DNA from: Bacteroidota bacterium
GTDB lineage: Bacteria; Bacteroidota; Bacteroidia; Flavobacteriales; Flavobacteriaceae
Length of the DNA: 64,000 nucleotides
NCBI GenBank assembly: GCA_947488545.1
Contig: CANKZE010000004.1
Coordinates: forward strand, 1-64,000
Reading direction: 5' to 3'
Below are positions 54,927-63,136 of the stretch, piece by piece (the first letter of the stretch is position 1; every line of letters starts with the position of its first letter). The position numbers were made by a program, and so were the translations under genes. Under the pieces are notes generated by a model, which saw nothing but the letters and a program-made list of their open reading frames with translations, was not told the origin of the DNA and made no database searches.

Positions 54927-56057
54927 ATGAAAAAAATCCAAATGGTTGACCTGAAAGGGCAATACGAAGCTATCAAAGAAACGGTAAATAACTCTATTCA
55001 AGAAGTTTTAGATACCAATACTTATATAAACGGACCTCAAGTTCAGCAATTTCAAAAAAACCTAGAAACCTACCTTGATGTAAAACACGTAATTCCATGT
55101 GCAAATGGAACTGATGCTTTACAAATTGCAATGATGGGTTTAAATTTAAAGCCTGGTGATGAGGTGATTACTGCCGATTTCACCTTTGCCGCAACCGTTG
55201 AAGTGATTGCATTATTGCAGTTAACACCCGTTTTAGTCGATGTGGATTTAGTAAATATGAATATTTCTATCGAAGCCATTAAAAAAGCGATTACTCCAAA
55301 AACCAAAGCCATCGTGCCGGTTCATTTGTTTGGTCGTGCTGCCAATATGGAAGCAATAATGCGCATCGCAAACGAACATAATTTATATGTAATTGAAGAT
55401 AATGCTCAAGCGATTGGCGCCAATTGTAAATTTTCTGACGGTACTAAAAAGAAAGTGGGAACCATCGGGCATGTTGGATCTACTTCATTTTTTCCTTCAA
55501 AAAATTTAGGATGTTATGGTGACGGAGGTGCGATTTTCACCAATGATGATGCACTTGCGCACCAACTTCGTGGAATTGTAAATCACGGAATGTACGTTCG
55601 CTACCATCACGATGTTGTGGGAGTAAATTCTCGTTTGGACAGTATTCAAGCCGCAGTTTTAAATGCAAAATTACCGTTATTGGATCAATATAATGCCGCT
55701 CGTCAAAATGCTGCTAGAAAATATTCTGCCGCTTTTGAAGGTCATAAAAACATTATTGCGCCAAGTATTTGCGACATTTGCGATTGCCACGTTTTTCACC
55801 AATATACACTCAGAATTATCGATGCAGACCGCGATGGATTGATGCAGCATTTATTGGATAAAGGAATTCCTTGCGCAATTTATTACCCAATTCCGTTGCA
55901 TTCTCAAAAGGCCTACATGGATGCGAGATACAAGGAAGCCGATTTTCCAGTAACCAATTTATTGGCAAAACAAGTCATTTCTTTGCCAATGCACACTGAA
56001 TTAGATGACGAACAAATTAAGTTCATCACCGATTCTGTTTTAGAATATTTGAAATAA
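54927..56057 (+). CDS. DegT/DnrJ/EryC1/StrS aminotransferase
   Basis: The 376-residue PLP enzyme transfers an amino group to a nucleotide-linked keto sugar for surface polysaccharide. Motifs are the start MVDLKGQYEAIK, CANGTDALQIAM (cofactor phosphate binding), VIEDNAQAIGA, the PLP lysine in FFPSKNLGCYGDGGA and a C-terminal YYPIPLHSQKAY. ATG 54927 follows a TTG codon in the same frame. The cysteine-rich stretch ICDICDCHVF is unusual in this family. The likely pathway is O-antigen or capsule sugar synthesis; the exact sugar is unknown. Confidence 0.9.
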   Translation: MKKIQMVDLKGQYEAIKETVNNSIQEVLDTNTYINGPQVQQFQKNLETYLDVKHVIPCANGTDALQIAMMGLNLKPGDEVITADFTFAATVEVIALLQLTPVLVDVDLVNMNISIEAIKKAITPKTKAIVPVHLFGRAANMEAIMRIANEHNLYVIEDNAQAIGANCKFSDGTKKKVGTIGHVGSTSFFPSKNLGCYGDGGAIFTNDDALAHQLRGIVNHGMYVRYHHDVVGVNSRLDSIQAAVLNAKLPLLDQYNAARQNAARKYSAAFEGHKNIIAPSICDICDCHVFHQYTLRIIDADRDGLMQHLLDKGIPCAIYYPIPLHSQKAYMDARYKEADFPVTNLLAKQVISLPMHTELDDEQIKFITDSVLEYLK

Positions 56058-56064
56058 TTTTTTT

Positions 56065-56141
56065 AGGAGCAATTTCCTGCTATTCGCTATATCTGTTGTG
56101 GCGAACCCCGCCACAACAGGATACCGCTGCTATCAGGGCTA
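56065..56141. repeat. Flavobacterial interspersed hairpin element, compact copy
   Basis: The element starts AGGAGCAATTTCCTGCTATT, carries an 11-bp perfect stem (CTGTTGTGGCG at 56093-56103, complement at 56109-56119, loop AACCC), and ends ACCGCTGCTATCAGGGCTA. Ends resemble those of 22750-22894. It fills the gap between the DegT gene and galE. I recognise this shape as common between flavobacterial genes. Confidence 0.75.
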
Positions 56142-56168
56142 AATAAGTAACAACCAAACAATAATAAT

Positions 56169-57182
56169 ATGAAGATTTTAGTAACAGGAGGTTTAGGATT
56201 TATCGGTTCACACACAGTTGTGGAATTACAAAACGAAGGATTTGAAGTGGTTATCATTGATAATCTTTCTAATTCTTCCGAAACTGTTTTAGACGGAATT
56301 GTTACTATAACAGGTAAAAAACCAGTTTTCGAAAACCTTGATGTACGAGAAAAAGCTGCGGTTCAAAATTTCTTCAAGAATCACAATAATATTGATGGAG
56401 TCATTCATTTTGCCGCTTCAAAAGCTGTTGGTGAAAGTGTTGAAAATCCCTTGTTATATTATGAAAACAATATCAATTCTTTAGTTTACCTGCTTCAAGA
56501 GTTACAAAATAAACCAAGTTCTAATTTTATTTTTAGTTCTTCATGTACCGTTTACGGTCAAGCTGAAGAAATGCCAATTACAGAAAATGCGCCTATTCAA
56601 GTCGCAATGTCTCCTTATGGAAACACCAAACAAATAGGAGAAGAAATTATTCGTGATGTGTCTAAAGTATCCAATATTAAAGCCATATTGTTACGTTATT
56701 TCAATCCTATTGGAGCACATCCATCGGCAGCAATAGGAGAATTACCAATTGGAGTTCCTCAAAATTTAGTTCCATTTATTACTCAAACTGGCCTCGGATT
56801 AAGAAAAGAACTGTCGGTTTACGGTAACGATTATCCAACTCCAGATGGAACGGCTGTTCGCGATTATATCCACGTAGTAGATTTGGCGAAAGCCCACGTA
56901 ATTGCATTAAAACGCCTTTTAGAAAATAAAAACGAAGGTAAAATTGAAACTTTTAATCTAGGAACAGGAACAGGAAGTTCTGTTTTGGAAGTAATTCAAG
57001 CATTCGAAAAAGTTAGCGGTCAAAAACTACCTTACAAAATTGTAGATAGGAGAGAAGGCGACGTTACTTCGGCCTATGCCAATACTGATAAAGCCAATAC
57101 TGTTTTAGGTTGGAAAGCCGAATCAACATTGGAAGAAGCTGTTGCTAGTGCTTGGAAATGGGAACAAAAAATCCGTTCCTAA
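56169..57182 (+). CDS. galE: UDP-glucose 4-epimerase
   Basis: GalE interconverts UDP-galactose and UDP-glucose. The 337-residue protein is an NAD-dependent SDR with TGGLGFIGSHTV at the N-terminus, SSSCTVYG and the catalytic Tyr-x-x-x-Lys in SPYGNTK. The RYFNPIGAHPSAAIGE segment is characteristic of GalE. Here it sits with polysaccharide genes rather than in the galactose operon, so it may serve both sugar catabolism and surface sugar synthesis. The glycosyltransferase follows 13 bp later. Confidence 0.94.
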   Translation: MKILVTGGLGFIGSHTVVELQNEGFEVVIIDNLSNSSETVLDGIVTITGKKPVFENLDVREKAAVQNFFKNHNNIDGVIHFAASKAVGESVENPLLYYENNINSLVYLLQELQNKPSSNFIFSSSCTVYGQAEEMPITENAPIQVAMSPYGNTKQIGEEIIRDVSKVSNIKAILLRYFNPIGAHPSAAIGELPIGVPQNLVPFITQTGLGLRKELSVYGNDYPTPDGTAVRDYIHVVDLAKAHVIALKRLLENKNEGKIETFNLGTGTGSSVLEVIQAFEKVSGQKLPYKIVDRREGDVTSAYANTDKANTVLGWKAESTLEEAVASAWKWEQKIRS

Positions 57183-57195
57183 TTTGATTAATCCA

Positions 57196-58437
57196 ATGAA
57201 TCAAATTCAAAATATACTTGTAATTGGTTTCGTTTGGCCAGAGCCAAATTCTTCGGCTGCAGGTACTCGAATGGAGCAATTATTGATTTTATTCAAACAA
57301 TGGGGCTGGAAAGTAACGTTTGCAACCCCGGCAATGGAAAGTGATTTTATGATTGATTTGGCTGCTATAGGAGTTGAAAAAAAAGCCATAAAATTAAATT
57401 GTTCTAGTTTTGACCAATTTGTCCAAGAGTTAAATCCCACGATGGTGTTTTTCGATCGGTTTTTGATGGAAGAACAATTTGGATGGCGGGTGGCTGAATT
57501 TTGTCCAAACGCATTAAGAATATTAGACACAATCGACCTTCATTGTTTGCGATTATCTCGCCAAAAAGCATTTAAAGAGAATCGCAAATTTGAATTCCAA
57601 GATTTACTAACCGAAGAAATTTCGAAAAGAGAAATTGCAAGTATTTTACGTTGTGATCTTTCTATCATGGTTTCGGAAGTGGAAATGGATTTGTTGCAAA
57701 ACACCTTTAAAATAGATTCTGTTTTATTGTATTATCTACCTTTATTTTTAGATCCAATTTCTAAAGTAGAAAGTGATAATTGGTTGCCATTTGAGGAGAG
57801 AAAAGATTTTATTTTTATAGGAAATTTTATTCATGAACCCAATTGGAATGCGGTTCAATATTTAAATGAAGCGATTTGGCCCTTAATTAGAAAAGAAATG
57901 CCGGAAGCCAATTTACTAGTTTACGGTGCCTATCCATCTCAAAAGGTGTTGCAATTGCACCAACCAAAAAAAGGATTTCATATTCTAGGGCGTGCTGAAA
58001 ATGCGCAAGAAGTCGTTTCAAAAGCAAGAGTTGTTTTAGCACCCTTACGATTTGGAGCTGGAATTAAGGGAAAACTATTGGAAGCCATGGAATGTGGAAC
58101 GCCAAGTGTAACCACTTCAATTGGCGCAGAATCTATGAAAGGCGATCTTCCTTGGAATGGTTTTATTACTGATAACCATAACGAATTTGCTGCAAAAGCG
58201 ATTTCATTATATAATGACAAAACCATTTGGAATTCAACTCAAAATAATGGAATTAAAATTATAGAAAAACGGTATTTAAAATCAGATTTTGTAAACGAAT
58301 TTAAAGAGGTTATTTGTAATTTGGAAACCAATTTAAACCAACATCGTTTAAAGAATTTCATGGGTTCTGTTTTACAACACCAGTCCCTTCAAAGTAGTAA
58401 ATACATGTCCAAGTGGATTGAGGAAAAAAACAAATAA
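57196..58437 (+). CDS. Glycosyltransferase (GT4-like)
   Basis: The 413-residue GT-B-fold protein has a C-terminal donor-binding part, APLRFGAGIKGKLLEAMECG, a GT4-like motif. The N-terminal half starts ILVIGFVWPEPNSSAAGTRM, with the glycine/serine loop expected for acceptor binding. ATG 57196 is used because the longer frame overlaps galE. Donor and acceptor are unknown; gene context suggests surface glycan assembly. The final 80 residues are helical. Confidence 0.82.
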   Translation: MNQIQNILVIGFVWPEPNSSAAGTRMEQLLILFKQWGWKVTFATPAMESDFMIDLAAIGVEKKAIKLNCSSFDQFVQELNPTMVFFDRFLMEEQFGWRVAEFCPNALRILDTIDLHCLRLSRQKAFKENRKFEFQDLLTEEISKREIASILRCDLSIMVSEVEMDLLQNTFKIDSVLLYYLPLFLDPISKVESDNWLPFEERKDFIFIGNFIHEPNWNAVQYLNEAIWPLIRKEMPEANLLVYGAYPSQKVLQLHQPKKGFHILGRAENAQEVVSKARVVLAPLRFGAGIKGKLLEAMECGTPSVTTSIGAESMKGDLPWNGFITDNHNEFAAKAISLYNDKTIWNSTQNNGIKIIEKRYLKSDFVNEFKEVICNLETNLNQHRLKNFMGSVLQHQSLQSSKYMSKWIEEKNK

Positions 58438-58469
58438 AAAAGTCCCGTAATCATTACGGGACTTTTTTT
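58436..58469. terminator. Bidirectional terminator, glycosyltransferase / pdhC
   Basis: The AGTCCCGTAA / TTACGGGACT stem (loop TCA) is flanked by A and T tracts. It ends the plus-strand glycosyltransferase and the minus-strand pdhC transcripts. Confidence 0.9.
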
Positions 58470-58489
58470 ATAAATATATATTGGAAAAC

Positions 58490-60115
58490 TTAAGCTAACA
58501 TTGTAACTGGGTTTTCAATGTATTGTTTTAATGTTTGAAGGAATTGTGCTCCCGTAGCGCCGTCAATAGTTCGATGGTCACAAGCTAATGAAAGCATCAT
58601 GGTGTTTCCAACGACAATTTGTCCGTTTTTCACTACTGGTTTTTCAACAATCGCACCTACAGATAAAATTGCAGAATTAGGTTGGTTGATAATTGAATTG
58701 AATTCAGTTATTCCAAACATTCCTAAATTAGAAATAGTAAAAGTACTACCTTCCATTTCTGATGGCAATAATTTTTTACCCTTTGCTCTTCCGGCAAGAT
58801 CTCTAACATTTTCACCTATTTGTGACAAACTCATTGCGTCAGTAAATGGTAAAACTGGAACTACTAATCCATCTTCAACGGCAACAGCAACGCCAATATT
58901 CACGTGGTAATTGATAAGAATTGAATCTTCTCTCCACTGTGAATTTATTTTTGGATGTTTTTTTAATGCCAATGCACTCGCTTTAATTACCATATCGTTA
59001 AATGACACTTTCGTATCTGGAACGCAATTAATAATTGCTCTAGACTTCATTGCTTCATCCATTGAAACTTCAATAACAAGGTTGTAATGTGGAGCTGTAA
59101 ATAAAGATTCCGCCAAACGTTTTGCAATAATTTTGCGCATTTGTGAATTCTTAATTTCTTCTGTCATTTTTTCTCCTGCAGGAACAACTGGTCTAGGGGC
59201 AACTGGTGCTGCTTCTGCTGGTGCAGAAACTGATGGTTGAGCTACTGCAGCAGAAGTTCCCGGTACAAAATTCTCAACATCACTTTTTATTATTCTTCCA
59301 TTTTCACCAGAACCATTAACTTGAGAAAGATTAATTCCTTTTTCTTCAGCTATTTTTCTTGCTAATGGAGATACAAATACTCTTTCGTTTGAGGTAGTTG
59401 GTTGTTCGTTGATGGTTGATGGTTGATGGTTGATGGTTGTTGGTTCTAAAACAGATTCAACAACTGCTTCACTTCCTCCTGCTTTGAAGTTTTCAGCTAA
59501 TCCAGAAATATCTGTTCCTGCTGGCCCTATTATTGCTAAAAGAGAATCGCAAGGTGCAGTTCCACCTTCTGGTATTCCTATGTATAGTAAAGTACCGGCA
59601 TTGAAAGATTCAAATTCCATAGTGGCTTTATCCGTTTCAATTTCGGCAAGAATATCGCCTTCAGCCACTTTATCGCCTACTTTCTTTAACCATGTAGCCA
59701 CAGTTCCATCGGTCATAGTATCACTTAAACGAGGCATTGTAACCATTACAACTCCTTTAGGCAAAGTTGTTGGTTGTTGGTTATTGGTTGTTGGAGTTGC
59801 CGAAACTACTGTTTCTTGAACTGCTGCAGTTTCAACTTTTGCGGGAGTAGAATTAATTAAATCAGAAATATCTTCTCCTTCTTTTCCTATGATTGCTAAT
59901 AGTGAGTCACAAGCTGCCGATTCTCCTTCTTTAATTCCGATATATAAAAGCGTACCAGAATTAAAAGATTCAAATTCCATTGTTGCTTTATCTGTTTCGA
60001 TTTCTGCAAGAATATCACCTTCAGAAACTTTGTCGCCCACTTTTTTAAGCCATGAAGCTACGGTTCCTTCGGTCATCGTATCGCTCAATCGAGGCATGGT
60101 AATTACTTTTGCCAT
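58490..60115 (-). CDS. pdhC: Pyruvate dehydrogenase E2, dihydrolipoamide acetyltransferase
   Basis: This is the core of the pyruvate dehydrogenase complex, 541 residues. Two lipoyl domains carry the lipoylated lysine in EIETDKATMEFESF (Lys43 and Lys163). A peripheral-subunit-binding domain follows (FVSPLARKIAEEKGINLSQV, about 247-283), then the catalytic domain with His514 in DHRTIDG. The linkers contain Pro/Thr/Asn/Gln stretches (TPTTNNQQPTT, about 107-117; PTTINHQPSTINEQPTT, about 225-241). These match, at DNA level, a repeat seen between clpP and clpX. It is 2 bp after pdhA. E1-beta and E3 are not in the window. Confidence 0.95.
   Translation of the reverse strand: MAKVITMPRLSDTMTEGTVASWLKKVGDKVSEGDILAEIETDKATMEFESFNSGTLLYIGIKEGESAACDSLLAIIGKEGEDISDLINSTPAKVETAAVQETVVSATPTTNNQQPTTLPKGVVMVTMPRLSDTMTDGTVATWLKKVGDKVAEGDILAEIETDKATMEFESFNAGTLLYIGIPEGGTAPCDSLLAIIGPAGTDISGLAENFKAGGSEAVVESVLEPTTINHQPSTINEQPTTSNERVFVSPLARKIAEEKGINLSQVNGSGENGRIIKSDVENFVPGTSAAVAQPSVSAPAEAAPVAPRPVVPAGEKMTEEIKNSQMRKIIAKRLAESLFTAPHYNLVIEVSMDEAMKSRAIINCVPDTKVSFNDMVIKASALALKKHPKINSQWREDSILINYHVNIGVAVAVEDGLVVPVLPFTDAMSLSQIGENVRDLAGRAKGKKLLPSEMEGSTFTISNLGMFGITEFNSIINQPNSAILSVGAIVEKPVVKNGQIVVGNTMMLSLACDHRTIDGATGAQFLQTLKQYIENPVTMLA
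59393..59446. repeat. GGTTGATGG repeat inside pdhC, second linker
   Basis: Four tandem GTTGATG-type units, flanked by GGTTGTT units, encode PTTINHQPSTINEQPTT on the minus strand. It is in frame and close to the intergenic repeat at 38644-38706. Confidence 0.7.
59766..59795. repeat. GTTGTTGG repeat inside pdhC, first linker
   Basis: GTTGTTGGTTGTTGG-type units encode the peptide PTTNNQQPTT of the first linker on the minus strand. It is related to the copy at 59393-59446. Confidence 0.65.
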
Positions 60116-60117
60116 AA

Positions 60118-61119
60118 TTATTTCAGTTTATGAGGGATAAATGGATAGTTTTCTTGTTCGTAAACAACATCGTATAATTGTTGTATTTCTGGAAATGGAG
60201 ACTCTTCAGCAAATGTTGCGCATTCTTCAACTAAGTCTTTTACTCTTTCGTCAATAGCTTCAATTTCTTCTGCTGTAGCATATTTTTGATCCATAATTAC
60301 ATCTAATACTTGTGTAATTGGATCAATTTTTCTGTATTCGTCCACTTCTTCTTTTGTACGATATAATTGCGCATCCGACATAGAGTGACCTCTATAACGG
60401 TACGTTTTCATTTCTAAAAATGTAGGTCCGTCACCACGACGAGCTCTATCAATTGCTTCGTGCATTGCTTCAGCAACTTTCACAGGGTTCATTCCATCAA
60501 CAGGTCCGCAAGGCATTTCATAACCCAAACCAAGTTTCCAAATATCAGTATGATTTGCAGTTCTTTCAACAGAAGTTCCCATTGCATATCCATTGTTTTC
60601 TACAATAAACACTACCGGTAATTTCCACAACATCGCCATATTAAAAGCTTCGTGAAGAGATCCTTGACGAGCGGCACCATCACCAAAATAAGTCATAGTT
60701 ACCCCGCCAGTTTCAAAATATTTATCAGCAAATGCCATTCCAGCACCTACAGGGATTTGAGCTCCCACAATTCCATGTCCTCCAAAGAAACCATGTTCTT
60801 TAGAAAAAATGTGCATTGAACCACCCATACCTTTAGAAGTACCAGTTACTTTTCCTAATAATTCAGCCATTACTTTTCTAGGATCAACACCCATTCCAAT
60901 TGGCTGAACGTGATTTCTGTAAGCAGTAATCATTTTATCTTTTGACAAGTCCATTGCGTGTAATGCACCAGCTAAAACTGCTTCTTGCCCATTGTATAAA
61001 TGTAGGAAACCTCTTACTTTTTGTTGAATGTAAAGCGCTGCTAATTTGTCTTCAAATTTTCTCCAAAGTAGCATGTCTTCGTACCACTTTAAGTAAACTT
61101 CTTTTGTAACTTCTTTCAT
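60118..61119 (-). CDS. pdhA: Pyruvate dehydrogenase E1 component, alpha subunit
   Basis: The alpha subunit of E1 decarboxylates pyruvate with thiamine diphosphate. The 333-residue protein has the ThDP motif GDGAARQGSLHEAFNMAMLW ending at VENNGYAMG, and the phosphorylation-loop region TYRYRGHSMSD. The E1 beta gene is elsewhere. pdhC begins 2 bp later, so the subunits are co-translated. A -7-like TATTTTTG (61194-61201) precedes it. Confidence 0.95.
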   Translation of the reverse strand: MKEVTKEVYLKWYEDMLLWRKFEDKLAALYIQQKVRGFLHLYNGQEAVLAGALHAMDLSKDKMITAYRNHVQPIGMGVDPRKVMAELLGKVTGTSKGMGGSMHIFSKEHGFFGGHGIVGAQIPVGAGMAFADKYFETGGVTMTYFGDGAARQGSLHEAFNMAMLWKLPVVFIVENNGYAMGTSVERTANHTDIWKLGLGYEMPCGPVDGMNPVKVAEAMHEAIDRARRGDGPTFLEMKTYRYRGHSMSDAQLYRTKEEVDEYRKIDPITQVLDVIMDQKYATAEEIEAIDERVKDLVEECATFAEESPFPEIQQLYDVVYEQENYPFIPHKLK

Positions 61120-61193
61120 TTTGGTAGATTGTTTATTGTATCTGCATTTTAATAACTATTTGAAAAATAGAAATTCATACAAATTTCAAGATG

Positions 61194-61201
61194 CAAAAAT
61201 A
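61194..61201 (-). promoter_or_regulatory. -7 element of pdhA-pdhC
   Basis: TATTTTTG on the minus strand fits TAnnTTTG, about 75 bp upstream of the pdhA ATG. No spaced TTG was found. The rest of the 61120-61365 gap is AT-rich with nothing else I can identify. Confidence 0.4.
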
Positions 61202-61365
61202 ATACATTACTTCTAAGAAGTAAAATATAATAGTATTTTTATTTAATAATTTATGGCCATCACTATTAATAGTATTTATTTGTTCTTTTTTTTATGAAAT
61301 TTTCTAATAATGGCATTATTTTTCAATATTATGTAATTATTGTTGCTTTACAAACATTGAATATT

Positions 61366-61848
61366 CTACAATAATTTCTTATCAAACATTAGAGGCAATA
61401 AATTCTTCAATGAATCTGATTTATAAACGTTTCCAGATTCTCCCATAAAATAAATTTCAATGGGTTGTTCTTGTTTTATTTCATATTCAGAAATTGATTG
61501 GCGACAAGCCCCACAGGGTGGAATCGGAGTGAGTGTTTGATTGTGATCTGAAGTTGCAGAAATTGCTATTTTTGTAATTTTTGCATCAGGATAAAGTGCG
61601 CCAGCAGAAAATATGGCTACTCGTTCAGCACAGAGTCCAGAAGGATAAGCTGCATTTTCTTGGTTTGAACCTAACACAGTTTTATCATTATCCAATACTA
61701 TCGCAACTCCCACTCGAAAATGAGAATAGGGGGCATAAGCCATTTTTCTTATTTCAATAGCTTGTTCCATCAATGAAAAAACATCGTTTGGTAATTCTGA
61801 CACAGAATCAAAAACGGTGAAGGTTGTTGTAATACTTATTTCTTTCAT
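61366..61848 (-). CDS. cdd: Cytidine deaminase
   Basis: Cdd deaminates cytidine and deoxycytidine in pyrimidine salvage. The 160-residue enzyme has the zinc-site motifs CAERVAIF (Cys ligand and catalytic Glu) and PPCGACRQ, typical of the tetrameric class. ATG 61848 (MKEISITTT) is chosen; the frame to 61872 extends back into the porV terminator hairpin. Only 9 bp separate the T tract of that terminator from the ATG, so the gene must be read through it or have an unusual promoter. Confidence 0.93.
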   Translation of the reverse strand: MKEISITTTFTVFDSVSELPNDVFSLMEQAIEIRKMAYAPYSHFRVGVAIVLDNDKTVLGSNQENAAYPSGLCAERVAIFSAGALYPDAKITKIAISATSDHNQTLTPIPPCGACRQSISEYEIKQEQPIEIYFMGESGNVYKSDSLKNLLPLMFDKKLL

Positions 61849-61856
61849 AATTTTTG

Positions 61857-61892
61857 AGGAAAAAAAATCCAAATTTCATTGAAATTTGGATT
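61857..61892 (-). terminator. Terminator after porV, immediately upstream of cdd
   Basis: A 12-bp perfect stem (AATCCAAATTTC / GAAATTTGGATT, loop ATT) is followed on the minus strand by eight or more T residues. It ends about 10 bp before the cdd ATG. Confidence 0.8.
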
Positions 61893-61913
61893 CTAATTAT
61901 TAATAATCAACTA

Positions 61914-63098
61914 TTAATATTCTTCGTATTTATCTCCAAAGTTAAATGTTAAGGAGAATCGTAAGGTGTTTTCCAATGGGTTTTGAACTTTTGATGTTGA
62001 CATTAGATAGGAAACATCAATTTTAACCACATTGTATTTGAAGCCTGCACCAAATGTAAAATATTGCCTAGCTCCTTTCAACGGGCTTTCATGAAAATAA
62101 CCCATACGCATGGCAAAGGAATCTTGATACAAATACTCTGCTGCTGCCGAATAAGTTATTTCTCTTAACTCTTCGCTAAATCCACCCGGAGCATCATTGA
62201 AAGATTTAAAAATACCAGAAACCCATCCAATTTTTTTATAATCGTCATTGGCATCCCTTAAATCTTGGGTGTCAGGTATACCTCCACTGTTATTATAATC
62301 ATATAAATTAGAACTATCCATTTGAGGTGTTGGAACTAGCAATTTACTAATTTCCAAACTTGTTGTAATTTTGTTATAATCATCAAATATAAAATCAAAA
62401 CCACCACCTAATTTCATTTGCGCAGGTAAAAAATTCGCATTGATATCAGAAACATTGGCGTCATAATTTATTTTTGGGCCCAAGTTTTGAAAGTTGAAAC
62501 CCAATCGGTATCGACCATCAAAATCTGTAAAAGCAGTTGGCTCCGATTGAAAAAATCCTGCTACATCGAATGCGAATGTATTTGCAGCAGTTCTATCATT
62601 ATTATTATCAATTCTTAAACTAGAGCTAATAAATCTTCCAGCCACCGACATCGAAAATTTATCGCTTAATTTCAGTGCGTAGGAACCGTCAAATGATAAT
62701 TCATTTGGTCTAACCACATTTGCAGGATCAAATGCATTATCTCTAAGTTCAATTTCTCCAAGGCTAAAATATCTAATACTAAAAGCAAATGCACTTCTTT
62801 CGTTGTATCTATTAAAATAGTTTACTTGACCGAGTGATATATCATTTACCAATGCAGTAAGGTAGGGAGTATAACTAGTTGTAAATCCTTGTTTTTCAGT
62901 TGAAAAGGCATATTTTGCAGGATTCCATTGTTGAGAAAAGGCATCAGCCGAAGTGGCAACTCCTTGGTCCCCTAAACCTGCAGCTCTAGCATCGGCAGCG
63001 ATTAATAAAAAAGGAACCCCCGTAGTTATTACCCTTTCTTGTGCTTTTATGTTTGAAATTGCAGTAAAGCAAATCAGTATTATGGCGATTCTTTTCAT
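61914..63098 (-). CDS. porV: T9SS outer-membrane protein PorV (LptO)
   Basis: PorV is the FadL-like 14-strand outer-membrane barrel that shuttles T9SS cargo to the PorU sortase. The 394-residue protein has a signal peptide (ending IKAQ). The N-terminal TTGVPFLLIAADARAAGLGD is a strong family signature, and it ends in an aromatic barrel strand. ATG 63098 is chosen over 63107. It lies 38 bp after porU on the same strand. In Flavobacterium johnsoniae, porU and porV are adjacent with gldJ beyond porU; gldJ would lie outside this window. Confidence 0.93.
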   Translation of the reverse strand: MKRIAIILICFTAISNIKAQERVITTGVPFLLIAADARAAGLGDQGVATSADAFSQQWNPAKYAFSTEKQGFTTSYTPYLTALVNDISLGQVNYFNRYNERSAFAFSIRYFSLGEIELRDNAFDPANVVRPNELSFDGSYALKLSDKFSMSVAGRFISSSLRIDNNNDRTAANTFAFDVAGFFQSEPTAFTDFDGRYRLGFNFQNLGPKINYDANVSDINANFLPAQMKLGGGFDFIFDDYNKITTSLEISKLLVPTPQMDSSNLYDYNNSGGIPDTQDLRDANDDYKKIGWVSGIFKSFNDAPGGFSEELREITYSAAAEYLYQDSFAMRMGYFHESPLKGARQYFTFGAGFKYNVVKIDVSYLMSTSKVQNPLENTLRFSLTFNFGDKYEEY

Positions 63099-63136
63099 TC
63101 TATTCAAAAATTATATTAGACAAATATAGTACATTA

